Source: Methanospirillum sp. (GTDB taxonomy: Archaea > Halobacteriota > Methanomicrobia > Methanomicrobiales > Methanospirillaceae). Taken from it: 8,697 nt of DNA. The stretch covers positions 1-8,697 of the forward strand of contig JAQVIE010000036.1 in assembly GCA_028695895.1 (NCBI GenBank), in the 5' to 3' direction. Made by a program: the position numbers and the translations under genes. This document shows positions 1 to 5,067 of the stretch, one piece after another; the first letter of the stretch is position 1, and every line of letters starts with the position of its first letter. Under the pieces are notes generated by a model. That model was not told the DNA's origin. It was given only the letters and a program-made list of their open reading frames with translations, and did not search any database.

Positions 1-53
1 GATGACGGTACTGAGGTACGCGAGTCCTCGGGAAATCATCCAAGCTGCTATTG
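1..53 (+). rRNA. rrf: 5S ribosomal RNA, first tandem copy (3' part only)
   Basis: This is the 3' part of a 5S rRNA gene cut by the left edge of the window. Positions 1-53 are identical to 204-256 of the complete copy downstream, and the identity runs on to position 59. It contains the loop E / helix IV portion and the 3' strand of helix I (GCTATTG, 47-53). Its 5' part would lie about 70 nt before the window. It is probably the regular 5S gene of an rRNA operon located upstream. Confidence 0.92.
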
Positions 54-133
54 TATTAAGTGATTAAATTTATCTATTGTTACTGTTTCAGAAGTAAAAG
101 ACTTCGTTCCGGGTCATACCGGTAATTCAGTTT
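54..133 (+). other. Spacer between 5S rRNA copies with two small inverted repeats
   Basis: This 80-nt spacer shows no tRNA cloverleaf and no open frame. It holds two small inverted repeats: GAAGT-AAAAG-ACTTC at 91-105 (5-bp stem) and CCGG-GTCATA-CCGG at 109-122. Both lie just before the second 5S gene. They may be processing or structural signals in a joint precursor transcript. There is no convincing TATA box directly ahead of the second copy, so cotranscription with the first copy is more likely than an independent promoter. Confidence 0.45.
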
Positions 134-256
<123 letters not shown>

Positions 257-293
257 TATTAAAAGTAATTCATTAATCCTTTGTTCTTCAGGG

Positions 294-321
294 TTTTTGA
301 AATAGATTAGATAGTTTTTTT
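294..321 (+). terminator. T-rich candidate terminator of the rRNA transcript
   Basis: After the second 5S gene there are two pyrimidine-rich runs, T5 at 294-298 and T7 at 315-321, with no stable hairpin. Archaeal RNA polymerase commonly terminates at such T-runs on the non-template strand. The second run overlaps the TATA-like element proposed for the next gene. This is an assignment from composition and position only. Confidence 0.4.
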
Positions 322-326
322 AAAAG
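319..326 (+). promoter_or_regulatory. Candidate TATA box for the small membrane protein gene
   Basis: TTTAAAAG lies about 30 bp before the ATG at 352. Archaeal transcription usually starts about 25 bp after the TATA centre, which would put the start near 347 and give an almost leaderless message. This favours the ATG at 352 over the TTG at 337 as the translation start. Confidence 0.35.
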
Positions 327-351
327 CGATAAACCATTGTACCGGTATTAC

Positions 352-582
352 ATGACTGCCATCGTAAATGTAGAAGATTATGAATGGATGGTTTATCTGT
401 TTGATGGTATAACCTTGATTTTTGTTGGTCTCTTTCTTATTGGAACCCTTATTGGTTCTACCAATGATGATAGAACATTACCAACAATGATTGCATCTCT
501 TGCCTGTATCGTTATGTCAATTTATTTTTTTGCAGAAGCGATATTTACGCGTAACAAGAAAAAATTTAATTTTTCACCATAA
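352..582 (+). CDS. Small two-helix membrane protein of unknown function
   Basis: I do not recognise a family for this 76-residue protein. Two hydrophobic segments can be seen, at roughly residues 13-35 and 43-64. They are separated by a short polar turn containing STNDDRT, and a basic C-terminal tail (TRNKKK) follows. The tail would be cytoplasmic under the positive-inside rule, so both ends would be cytoplasmic. I chose the ATG at 352: the same frame opens at a TTG at 337, but no ribosome binding site supports it. An internal ATG at 388 would still leave both helices. The gene lies between the 5S rRNA genes and a PsiE-family membrane protein on the same strand, 87 bp upstream of the latter. 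Codon use and AT content match its right-hand neighbours. It could be a real conserved small protein or a lineage-specific orphan. Confidence 0.6.
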   Translation: MTAIVNVEDYEWMVYLFDGITLIFVGLFLIGTLIGSTNDDRTLPTMIASLACIVMSIYFFAEAIFTRNKKKFNFSP

Positions 583-598
583 TTTACAAAATGTAAAT
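582..598. repeat. Perfect inverted repeat overlapping the stop codon
   Basis: ATTTACA-AAA-TGTAAAT is a perfect 7-bp inverted repeat with a 3-bp centre. It starts on the last base of the small membrane protein's stop codon. No T-run follows directly, so it is not a classical terminator. It could equally be an operator ahead of the PsiE-family gene or a chance palindrome in AT-rich DNA. A second weaker stem, CGGAA (606-610) with TTCCG (620-624), follows. Confidence 0.35.
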
Positions 599-626
599 AA
601 TTCTTCGGAATAAGCATTTTTCCGGA

Positions 627-634
627 TAATATAA
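627..634 (+). promoter_or_regulatory. Candidate TATA box for the PsiE-family gene
   Basis: The AT-rich element ATAATATA lies about 40 bp before the ATG at 670, which would place transcription initiation near 655-660 with a very short leader. No Shine-Dalgarno sequence precedes the start codon. The surroundings are AT-rich throughout, so the exact box is uncertain; ATATAATAATT at 648-658 is an alternative but lies too close to the ATG. Confidence 0.3.
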
Positions 635-669
635 CAAAATATTTCAGATATAATAATTCATAATGTAAT

Positions 670-1110
670 ATGGTTGAAATTTCTGAAGAATATGCAAATA
701 AGCTGGTCAATACTTTCTCAACAATTTCAATAGTAGTATATGTTGGTGTGGCAATATTACTTTCAATTATTGCAATTTTTTCATTAGGTGAATCTTTTCT
801 TGGGGTAATCGCTCTATTATCTTCCATGCAATGGGAAGAAGGAATCGTTCAGGTAATTTACTCAATTCTTTTTACAATAATAATCATTGAATTATTTGAA
901 ACGGTTACAGTATATTTAAAAACAAAACAGGTTCCTGTTAGGGCTCTCCTTATTGTAGCACTTACTGCTCTAATCAGGCATATTATCATTATGAATATCA
1001 GTGAAAGTGAATTATTTCGCTATTTGGGATTATCGGTGATTATGGCAGTTCTCATTGCAGGAATATACTTGTTAAAAGAAGATATTCACTCTGGTAATTT
1101 AATAAATTAA
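670..1110 (+). CDS. PsiE-family (phosphate-starvation-inducible E) membrane protein
   Basis: This 146-residue integral membrane protein has four predicted helices, at about residues 17-38, 57-78, 89-108 and 117-135. The arrangement and length fit the PsiE family. The most typical part is helix 2 with an acidic end (IIIELFETV, about 71-79), followed after a short loop by RALLIVALTALIRHIII (91-107), which resembles the conserved arginine-bearing third helix of PsiE proteins. In Escherichia coli psiE expression responds to phosphate starvation and cAMP-CRP, but no biochemical role is established, so the name indicates family only. The start at 670 is the first ATG after the preceding gene, and no ribosome binding site is visible. 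The neighbours (small membrane protein, CheC) are not phosphate-uptake genes, and I see no inverted repeat resembling a Pho box. Confidence 0.78.
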   Translation: MVEISEEYANKLVNTFSTISIVVYVGVAILLSIIAIFSLGESFLGVIALLSSMQWEEGIVQVIYSILFTIIIIELFETVTVYLKTKQVPVRALLIVALTALIRHIIIMNISESELFRYLGLSVIMAVLIAGIYLLKEDIHSGNLIN

Positions 1111-1136
1111 ATATTTTCTTAACCATCTTCTATTAG

Positions 1137-1161
1137 TTTATAATTAGTCACTTATACAAAG
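1137..1161 (+). promoter_or_regulatory. Candidate promoter region of the cheC-like gene
   Basis: Two TATA-like elements lie before the ATG at 1192: TTTATAATT at 1137-1145 and TTATACAAAG at 1152-1161. The second is about 31-40 bp from the start codon and would yield a leader of roughly 10 nt. A T-rich stretch just after the PsiE gene (1112-1120) may end transcription of that gene, so the two genes are probably separate units. Confidence 0.35.
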
Positions 1162-1191
1162 ATAAATAACAACTTTAATATTGAGTTTAAC

Positions 1192-1842
1192 ATGAGTTCA
1201 AAAATTATTACAGATGGAACAGAAATTTTATCACAGGAGCAGGCTGATGAGCTATGGGAACTTGGAAGCAGTGGGGCAGGTAATGCTGCAACTGCTCTTT
1301 CATCTTTAATAGGTGTGCCGATATCAATTTTTTTACAGAAAATTATCATTGTCAGATTGGGAAGTCTACAAAATTACCTGGATGATTCAATTGCTTCATT
1401 AGTGGTTTTCCAGGTAAGAGGTCAGATTTCAGGAAATGGTTCGATAATTCTTCATGTTCCAAAAAAGTCAATAATCAAATTATCATCTTTAATGCTGGCA
1501 GCTCCTGATGAAGACCGGGAAATAAATGAGATGGATATGAGTATGCTTCATGAAATTGGAAACATAATGACATCTTCATATCTTGATGCATTCGCAAATC
1601 TTCTATCTCTTATGCTCATTCCTTCTCCTCCTTCAATGGTCATTGATATGCCTCATGCCGTAATTCAGTCAATAATTGCCGCCCAGGAACTTGATGAAGA
1701 ATCAGACAGGGTTCTTTTATTTAAAACAGATATGCATTGCGATGAATTTGATCTTGAAACTGGATTACTACTCCTGCCTTCTAAATCTTTTCTTCATGAA
1801 TTACTTGACAGGTTTAGGGTAATTAGGACTAAAAATGAATGA
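1192..1842 (+). CDS. cheC: CheC-family CheY-phosphate phosphatase with one altered active site
   Basis: This 216-residue CheC/CheX/FliY-type protein would dephosphorylate CheY-P in archaeal chemotaxis and so end signalling to the archaellum motor. CheC proteins carry two pseudo-symmetric active sites built on [D/S]-x3-E-x2-N. The second site is intact here: S117, E121 and N124 (SMLHEIGN), with a proline at 147 at the spacing expected for the motif. The first site reads D19-x3-E23-x2-S26 within ELGSSGAGNAATAL, so serine replaces the catalytic asparagine. The protein may therefore work through one site only, or bind CheY or CheD as a scaffold. The helix after the first site (GAGNAATALS) is otherwise canonical. 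No other chemotaxis or archaellum gene is visible in the window, so this is a stand-alone copy. Such isolated CheC paralogues occur in Euryarchaeota. The start is an ATG with no clear ribosome binding site. Confidence 0.85.
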   Translation: MSSKIITDGTEILSQEQADELWELGSSGAGNAATALSSLIGVPISIFLQKIIIVRLGSLQNYLDDSIASLVVFQVRGQISGNGSIILHVPKKSIIKLSSLMLAAPDEDREINEMDMSMLHEIGNIMTSSYLDAFANLLSLMLIPSPPSMVIDMPHAVIQSIIAAQELDEESDRVLLFKTDMHCDEFDLETGLLLLPSKSFLHELLDRFRVIRTKNE

Positions 1843-1879
1843 ATCCGGCAATATCTAAATATTTTTATATTATGTCTGA

Positions 1880-1896
1880 TTTATAAAGTATAAAAT
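1880..1896 (+). promoter_or_regulatory. Candidate TATA elements for the desulfidase-deoxyribosyltransferase gene
   Basis: TTTATAAAG (1880-1888) runs into AGTATAAAATG (1887-1897). A third box, TATAAAC, follows at 1905-1911. These lie 50-80 bp before the ATG at 1960, which implies a leader of roughly 25-55 nt, longer than for the other genes here. The T5 run at 1862-1866 upstream may terminate the cheC message. Confidence 0.4.
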
Positions 1897-1959
1897 GTAA
1901 GTAGTATAAACAACAGTATTTGATTAAATGTTCCTCTTCATTTGTGTAAATAATTAATA

Positions 1960-2829
1960 ATGTATCTTCTTTTATGTCCATGTATTCGTAATCCGGATTT
2001 ACGTGCCAGGGGTATTACTCATCAAAAGGATTTAGATGCATTTAATCAGGTTTTGCATCGGTGTAAATCATTTGATATACCTGTAAAAATGCTTCCCTGT
2101 GCAGAAACCCTGTATCTTGGACCAGATCATGAACCTGGGCATTTTCTTGATAGACTTGATACATTAGAATTTTCAGATCTTGTATGTAAACTTGAAAAAG
2201 AGGTTCGTGAAGACTGGATAAAGGAAGGAGAACCATATGCGATAATCGGAGTGGATGCGTCTCCAGTGTGTGGTGTCCGTAATACCTGGTATGGTTCCGT
2301 AAATGGTTTTGATGCAAAAATCCCAGGGAGAGGGATTTTTCTGAAACGTTTTTCAGATATCATGGCATATGATGTTTTTGAAGCAGCATGTTGGAAGGTG
2401 TATCTGGCAGCTCCCTTATTTTCTGAAGCAGAGTGCGATTTCAATAGGAAAATAGCGGATATATTATCAGGTTATGCTATGCAGGTTCATCTTCCCCAGG
2501 ATTGTGGAGATTCAGAATATTCACGGGACATTTCTATTCAAAAAGAAATATTTGGAAAAAATTTGCAAGCAATTGACAATGCAGATATTGTTGTTGCAGT
2601 AATAGACGGTGCGGATGCAGATTCAGGAACATCATGGGAGATTGGGTATGCATTTGCCAAAGGAAAAAAAATCATTTCATTACGAACAGATTTTCGCCGG
2701 GTAGGTAACGATGAACTTGTAAACCTTATGCTTGAACAGTCATCCCTTGTTGTAAATAATATTCATTCACTGATAAAAGCAATACCCTGTCCAATCCCAG
2801 TCAGACCATATGAAGAAATTAAAAAATAA
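1960..2829 (+). CDS. Fusion of TudS-like desulfidase domain and nucleoside 2-deoxyribosyltransferase domain
   Basis: This 289-residue protein has two domains. Residues 1-143 resemble the TudS-related (DUF523/CD3072-type) desulfidases. The signature pieces are CPCIRNPDLRARG (6-18), PCAETLYLG (46-54, where relatives have CPE) and IGVDASPVCGV (96-106). C6 or C8, C47 and C104 are the likely ligands of a [4Fe-4S] cluster; in TudS that cluster removes sulfur from 2-thiouracil. Residues 147-270 fit the nucleoside 2-deoxyribosyltransferase fold: VYLAAPLFSEAE (147-158), NADIVVAVIDGADADSGTSWEIGYA (207-231) and KKIISLRTDFR (236-246). D216, D219, D221 and the glutamate E227 match the substrate and catalytic positions of that family. 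Members of that family transfer or hydrolyse N-glycosidic bonds of nucleosides or nucleotides. I infer a bifunctional enzyme for thiolated or damaged pyrimidine salvage or clean-up; the substrate is unproven. The gene stands alone on its strand and converges with an RNB nuclease gene 64 bp away. No ribosome binding site is seen before the ATG. Confidence 0.8.
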   Translation: MYLLLCPCIRNPDLRARGITHQKDLDAFNQVLHRCKSFDIPVKMLPCAETLYLGPDHEPGHFLDRLDTLEFSDLVCKLEKEVREDWIKEGEPYAIIGVDASPVCGVRNTWYGSVNGFDAKIPGRGIFLKRFSDIMAYDVFEAACWKVYLAAPLFSEAECDFNRKIADILSGYAMQVHLPQDCGDSEYSRDISIQKEIFGKNLQAIDNADIVVAVIDGADADSGTSWEIGYAFAKGKKIISLRTDFRRVGNDELVNLMLEQSSLVVNNIHSLIKAIPCPIPVRPYEEIKK

Positions 2830-2846
2830 TATCATTTCAACCAGGT

Positions 2847-2880
2847 AATTTTTGTTATTATTAAAATTTGATAAAAAAAA
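2847..2880. terminator. Bidirectional T/A-run terminator region between convergent genes
   Basis: The 64-bp gap between the convergent fusion gene and RNB nuclease gene holds AATTTTTGTTATTATT on the plus strand (2848-2863). It also holds an A8 run at 2873-2880, which reads as T8 on the minus strand just after the nuclease stop codon. Each run is placed where an archaeal intrinsic terminator would serve the gene reading into it. No strong hairpin is present. Confidence 0.45.
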
Positions 2881-2893
2881 GTTATATCATTAC

Positions 2894-4372
2894 TCAGACT
2901 TTTCCTATATCATGAAGGAATTCAAAATCAATATGACCATTATATGGGTCAGTTTTTAATAATTTCACCATTACTTTCTGCCCAACTTTAAGGCCGGATT
3001 CTTTTTGCATAACTCTTCCTTCTGCAGGAGGATTTATCAGTCTGACATATGTCCCTTTCTCTGATGCACCGGTTACAAATCCCTCAAAAACTTCATCAAT
3101 TCTTGGTTTAAGTAACATTGCCGCCACAGATTTTCTCATGAAACGTTCTACTTTGTTTGCAGCCTTTTCCCGGCCGGAGAGCCATTCAGCTTTTGCATCA
3201 AGTTCCCTGATATTATATGGCGTTTTTGTTCCAAGTAAAACTGATTTTATTAATCGTTGAATGATGAGATCAACATATCTTCGGTTTGGAGCAGTACCAT
3301 GGGTATAATCAGCAACTGCAAGAGCAAAATGTCCGATAGGTTTTTTTCCGGGAATATAAGGAACATACTCTCCTGAGCCCATAAGTTTTACAACAGTAAG
3401 AGAAAGGTCCGGAAATCTCTCTGGATCAGCTTCGCGCTGTTTTGTCAGGAAGGATGAAAGAGATTTGGCATCAGGGTGGACTGGAAGTTTTTCACCGAAC
3501 TTAGCAGCAACAAGTCTTATCTCCTCCCAGTACTTTGGTACCCTCACAACCCTGTGAATCATGGGTAATCCCGCGTTCTCCAAAAAAACCGCCATAGTTC
3601 CGTTTGCAGCGACCATGAACTCCTCTATAAGGCATCGTGCAGCATTTTGTTTTTGAATTACAAGGTCGGTTACCGTTTCACCATCAGATACAACCTCTGC
3701 CTCAAGGGTTTCAAGATCAAGAGCGCCCTGTCTTCTTCTGTGTGCACGAAGGCGCATTGCTGCTTCATTTTGTAGTTCTAATTGTTTTTTCAGACCTTCT
3801 GTCTCTGTAACTATCGCCGGAACCGGAATATTACTCTCAAACCAGTCACCTATCTCTTCATAAACAAGTTTTGCCTTGTTCCGGACCACACCCCGGTATA
3901 TATTCCCATGCCTCACCTCTCCGTCTGGAAGCACCGTATATTCTATGATTATTGCATAGCAGTCCTGCCCTGGAAGAAGAGATGAAATCCCTTTACATAA
4001 CCGGTCCGGAAGCATGTGAAACGTGATAATTCCTGGATATACCGATGTTCCATTATATCCTGCATGTTTATCGATATGGGATCTCTTTGTTACATAATGA
4101 TCAACATCAGATATGGCAATTTTAACGTGAATTTCTCCATCGCTGCCCTCTTTAACAAATTCAATCTGATCAAGATCTTCTGAATCCCAATTATCAATTG
4201 AGCTCCATAAAAGACCCCTAAGGTCTTTTACCCCTTTTTTTATTTTGATATGATGTTCTGGTGTGAGGCTGTTTGTTTCATGAATTACCTCACTGGAAAA
4301 CCGGGGAATAAATCCATATTTTTCCATGGTGTTCCATGCAATTGTCTTCAGGTTAACACGTTGCTCCTTCAT
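2894..4372 (-). CDS. RNB-domain 3'-5' exoribonuclease (RNase II/R family)
   Basis: This 492-residue protein of the RNase II/R superfamily is a processive 3'-5' hydrolase that degrades single-stranded RNA. The catalytic core opens at residue 50 with DLRGLLWSSID followed by NWDSEDLDQIEF. D60, D66 and D68 match three of the four conserved aspartates, while the fourth position is Q69. Further family landmarks are GTSVYPGIITFHMLPDRLCKG (108-128), RNKAKLVYEE (164-173), the helix EEFMVAANGTMAVFL (250-264) and YTHGTAPNRRYVDLIIQRLIK (356-376), which carries the arginines that contact substrate. A C-terminal S1-like RNA-binding segment spans about 424-486. The N-terminal cold-shock domains of bacterial RNase R are absent, so the protein is shorter than bacterial RNase II (about 640 residues) or RNase R (about 800). 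It is divergent from the flavoredoxin gene and shares a regulatory region with it. The ATG at 4372 has an AGGAAA about 10 nt upstream, a weak ribosome binding site at best. Confidence 0.9.
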   Translation of the reverse strand: MKEQRVNLKTIAWNTMEKYGFIPRFSSEVIHETNSLTPEHHIKIKKGVKDLRGLLWSSIDNWDSEDLDQIEFVKEGSDGEIHVKIAISDVDHYVTKRSHIDKHAGYNGTSVYPGIITFHMLPDRLCKGISSLLPGQDCYAIIIEYTVLPDGEVRHGNIYRGVVRNKAKLVYEEIGDWFESNIPVPAIVTETEGLKKQLELQNEAAMRLRAHRRRQGALDLETLEAEVVSDGETVTDLVIQKQNAARCLIEEFMVAANGTMAVFLENAGLPMIHRVVRVPKYWEEIRLVAAKFGEKLPVHPDAKSLSSFLTKQREADPERFPDLSLTVVKLMGSGEYVPYIPGKKPIGHFALAVADYTHGTAPNRRYVDLIIQRLIKSVLLGTKTPYNIRELDAKAEWLSGREKAANKVERFMRKSVAAMLLKPRIDEVFEGFVTGASEKGTYVRLINPPAEGRVMQKESGLKVGQKVMVKLLKTDPYNGHIDFEFLHDIGKV

Positions 4373-4394
4373 TTACTTTTTTCCTGAAAAAGGA

Positions 4395-4420
4395 GTCAGA
4401 CCTGACAACAGATATCTGTT
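4395..4420. promoter_or_regulatory. Two abutting perfect inverted repeats in a divergent promoter region
   Basis: GTCAG-AC-CTGAC (4395-4406, 5-bp arms) is followed with no gap by the 14-bp perfect palindrome AACAGATATCTGTT (4407-4420). Both lie in the 99-bp region between the divergent RNB nuclease and flavoredoxin genes. The palindrome ends 17 bp before the plus-strand TATAAG box. It also sits close to where minus-strand transcription would begin if TTTTAAAT (4458-4451 on the minus strand) is its TATA box. The placement fits an operator for a dimeric regulator. No regulator gene is nearby. Confidence 0.45.
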
Positions 4421-4436
4421 CGCATTCATTGAAGGG

Positions 4437-4442
4437 TATAAG
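4437..4442 (+). promoter_or_regulatory. Candidate TATA box for the flavoredoxin gene
   Basis: TATAAG lies 35 bp before the ATG at 4472, the distance expected for an archaeal message with a leader of only a few nucleotides. CAGG directly before the start codon (4467-4470) is too close to act as an efficient ribosome binding site, in line with leaderless or near-leaderless initiation. Confidence 0.4.
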
Positions 4443-4471
4443 TTTTCTGTATTTAAAACCAATATTCAGGT

Positions 4472-5041
4472 ATGAAACGATCAATCGGAAAAAAACCAGC
4501 GATTATTCCAACCCCTGTTCTTATCATTGGAACCTATGACAGTGATGGAAAACCAAATGGAATGACTGCTGCCTGGGGCGGAGTCTGCAGTTCTGATCCC
4601 TTGAGTATCTCATTTTCTGTACAGAAAACCCGGCATACTTATCCTGCCTTGATGGAAAAGAAAGAATGCACAATAAGTATTCCATCAACTGACTATGTAA
4701 AGGAAGCAGATTATTTTGGAGTTACATCAGGAAGAGACAGAGATAAATTTTCTGATACCGGACTTACACCTGTCCGTGCCCCTTCGGTCAATGCTCCCTA
4801 TGTTGGTGAGTTTCCTATTGTAATCGAATGCAGGATTACCAAAGTTATTGAAGTCGGAGTTCATGATATGTTTGTAGCCGAGGTCATTGATGTCCTGTTA
4901 GATGACATCTGCATCACAAAAGAAGGAAAGATAAAGTTGCAGGATGCTCCTTTCTTCTTTTATAATCCCCTGGACCGGTCGTATTACAAAACCGGTGAAT
5001 TTCTCATGCAGGGTTTTTCAACCGGCAATCTATTTAAATAA
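4472..5041 (+). CDS. Flavin reductase-like / flavoredoxin family FMN-binding protein
   Basis: This 189-residue protein belongs to the flavin reductase-like (flavoredoxin) family of FMN-binding split-barrel proteins, which pass electrons or reduce flavins in the cytoplasm. Typical features are an N-terminal strand with PTPVLIIGT (13-21) and the FMN-binding stretch KPNGMTAAWGG (27-37). The next conserved piece is SDPLSISFSVQKTRHTY (41-57), after which come GVTSGRDRDKF (83-93) and the barrel strand HDMFVAEVIDV (131-141). The C-terminus has NPLDRSYYKTGEF (165-177), as in archaeal and anaerobic flavoredoxins. No cysteine motif for an iron-sulfur cluster and no NAD(P)H-binding fold are seen, so the electron donor is unknown; ferredoxin or reduced F420 systems are possible in a methanogen. 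It is divergent from the RNB nuclease and convergent with the adenine deaminase (26-bp gap). The length is standard for the family. Confidence 0.87.
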   Translation: MKRSIGKKPAIIPTPVLIIGTYDSDGKPNGMTAAWGGVCSSDPLSISFSVQKTRHTYPALMEKKECTISIPSTDYVKEADYFGVTSGRDRDKFSDTGLTPVRAPSVNAPYVGEFPIVIECRITKVIEVGVHDMFVAEVIDVLLDDICITKEGKIKLQDAPFFFYNPLDRSYYKTGEFLMQGFSTGNLFK

Positions 5042-5043
5042 CA

Positions 5044-5049
5044 TTTTTT
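5044..5049 (+). terminator. T-run terminator after the flavoredoxin gene
   Basis: T6 directly follows the TAA stop codon (5039-5041), inside the 26-bp gap to the convergent adenine deaminase gene. There is no hairpin. With so short a gap, the two transcripts probably overlap at their 3' ends. Confidence 0.4.
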
Positions 5050-5067
5050 CTGATTGAATAATTGGGC

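Noticed and set aside
54..133. Possible tRNA gene between the two 5S copies
   Set aside because: No T-loop GGTTCGAAT-like segment, acceptor stem or cloverleaf can be formed; only two small hairpins are present.
522..827. Minus-strand open frame of 101 codons spanning the gap before the PsiE-family gene
   Set aside because: It overlaps two plus-strand genes whose hydrophobic helices read naturally in their own frames. Its product has no recognisable domain, and it is explained as an antisense shadow.
2042..2444. Two minus-strand open frames inside the desulfidase-deoxyribosyltransferase gene
   Set aside because: The plus-strand frame carries clear family motifs through this stretch. The antisense products are rich in His/Ser and show no domain.
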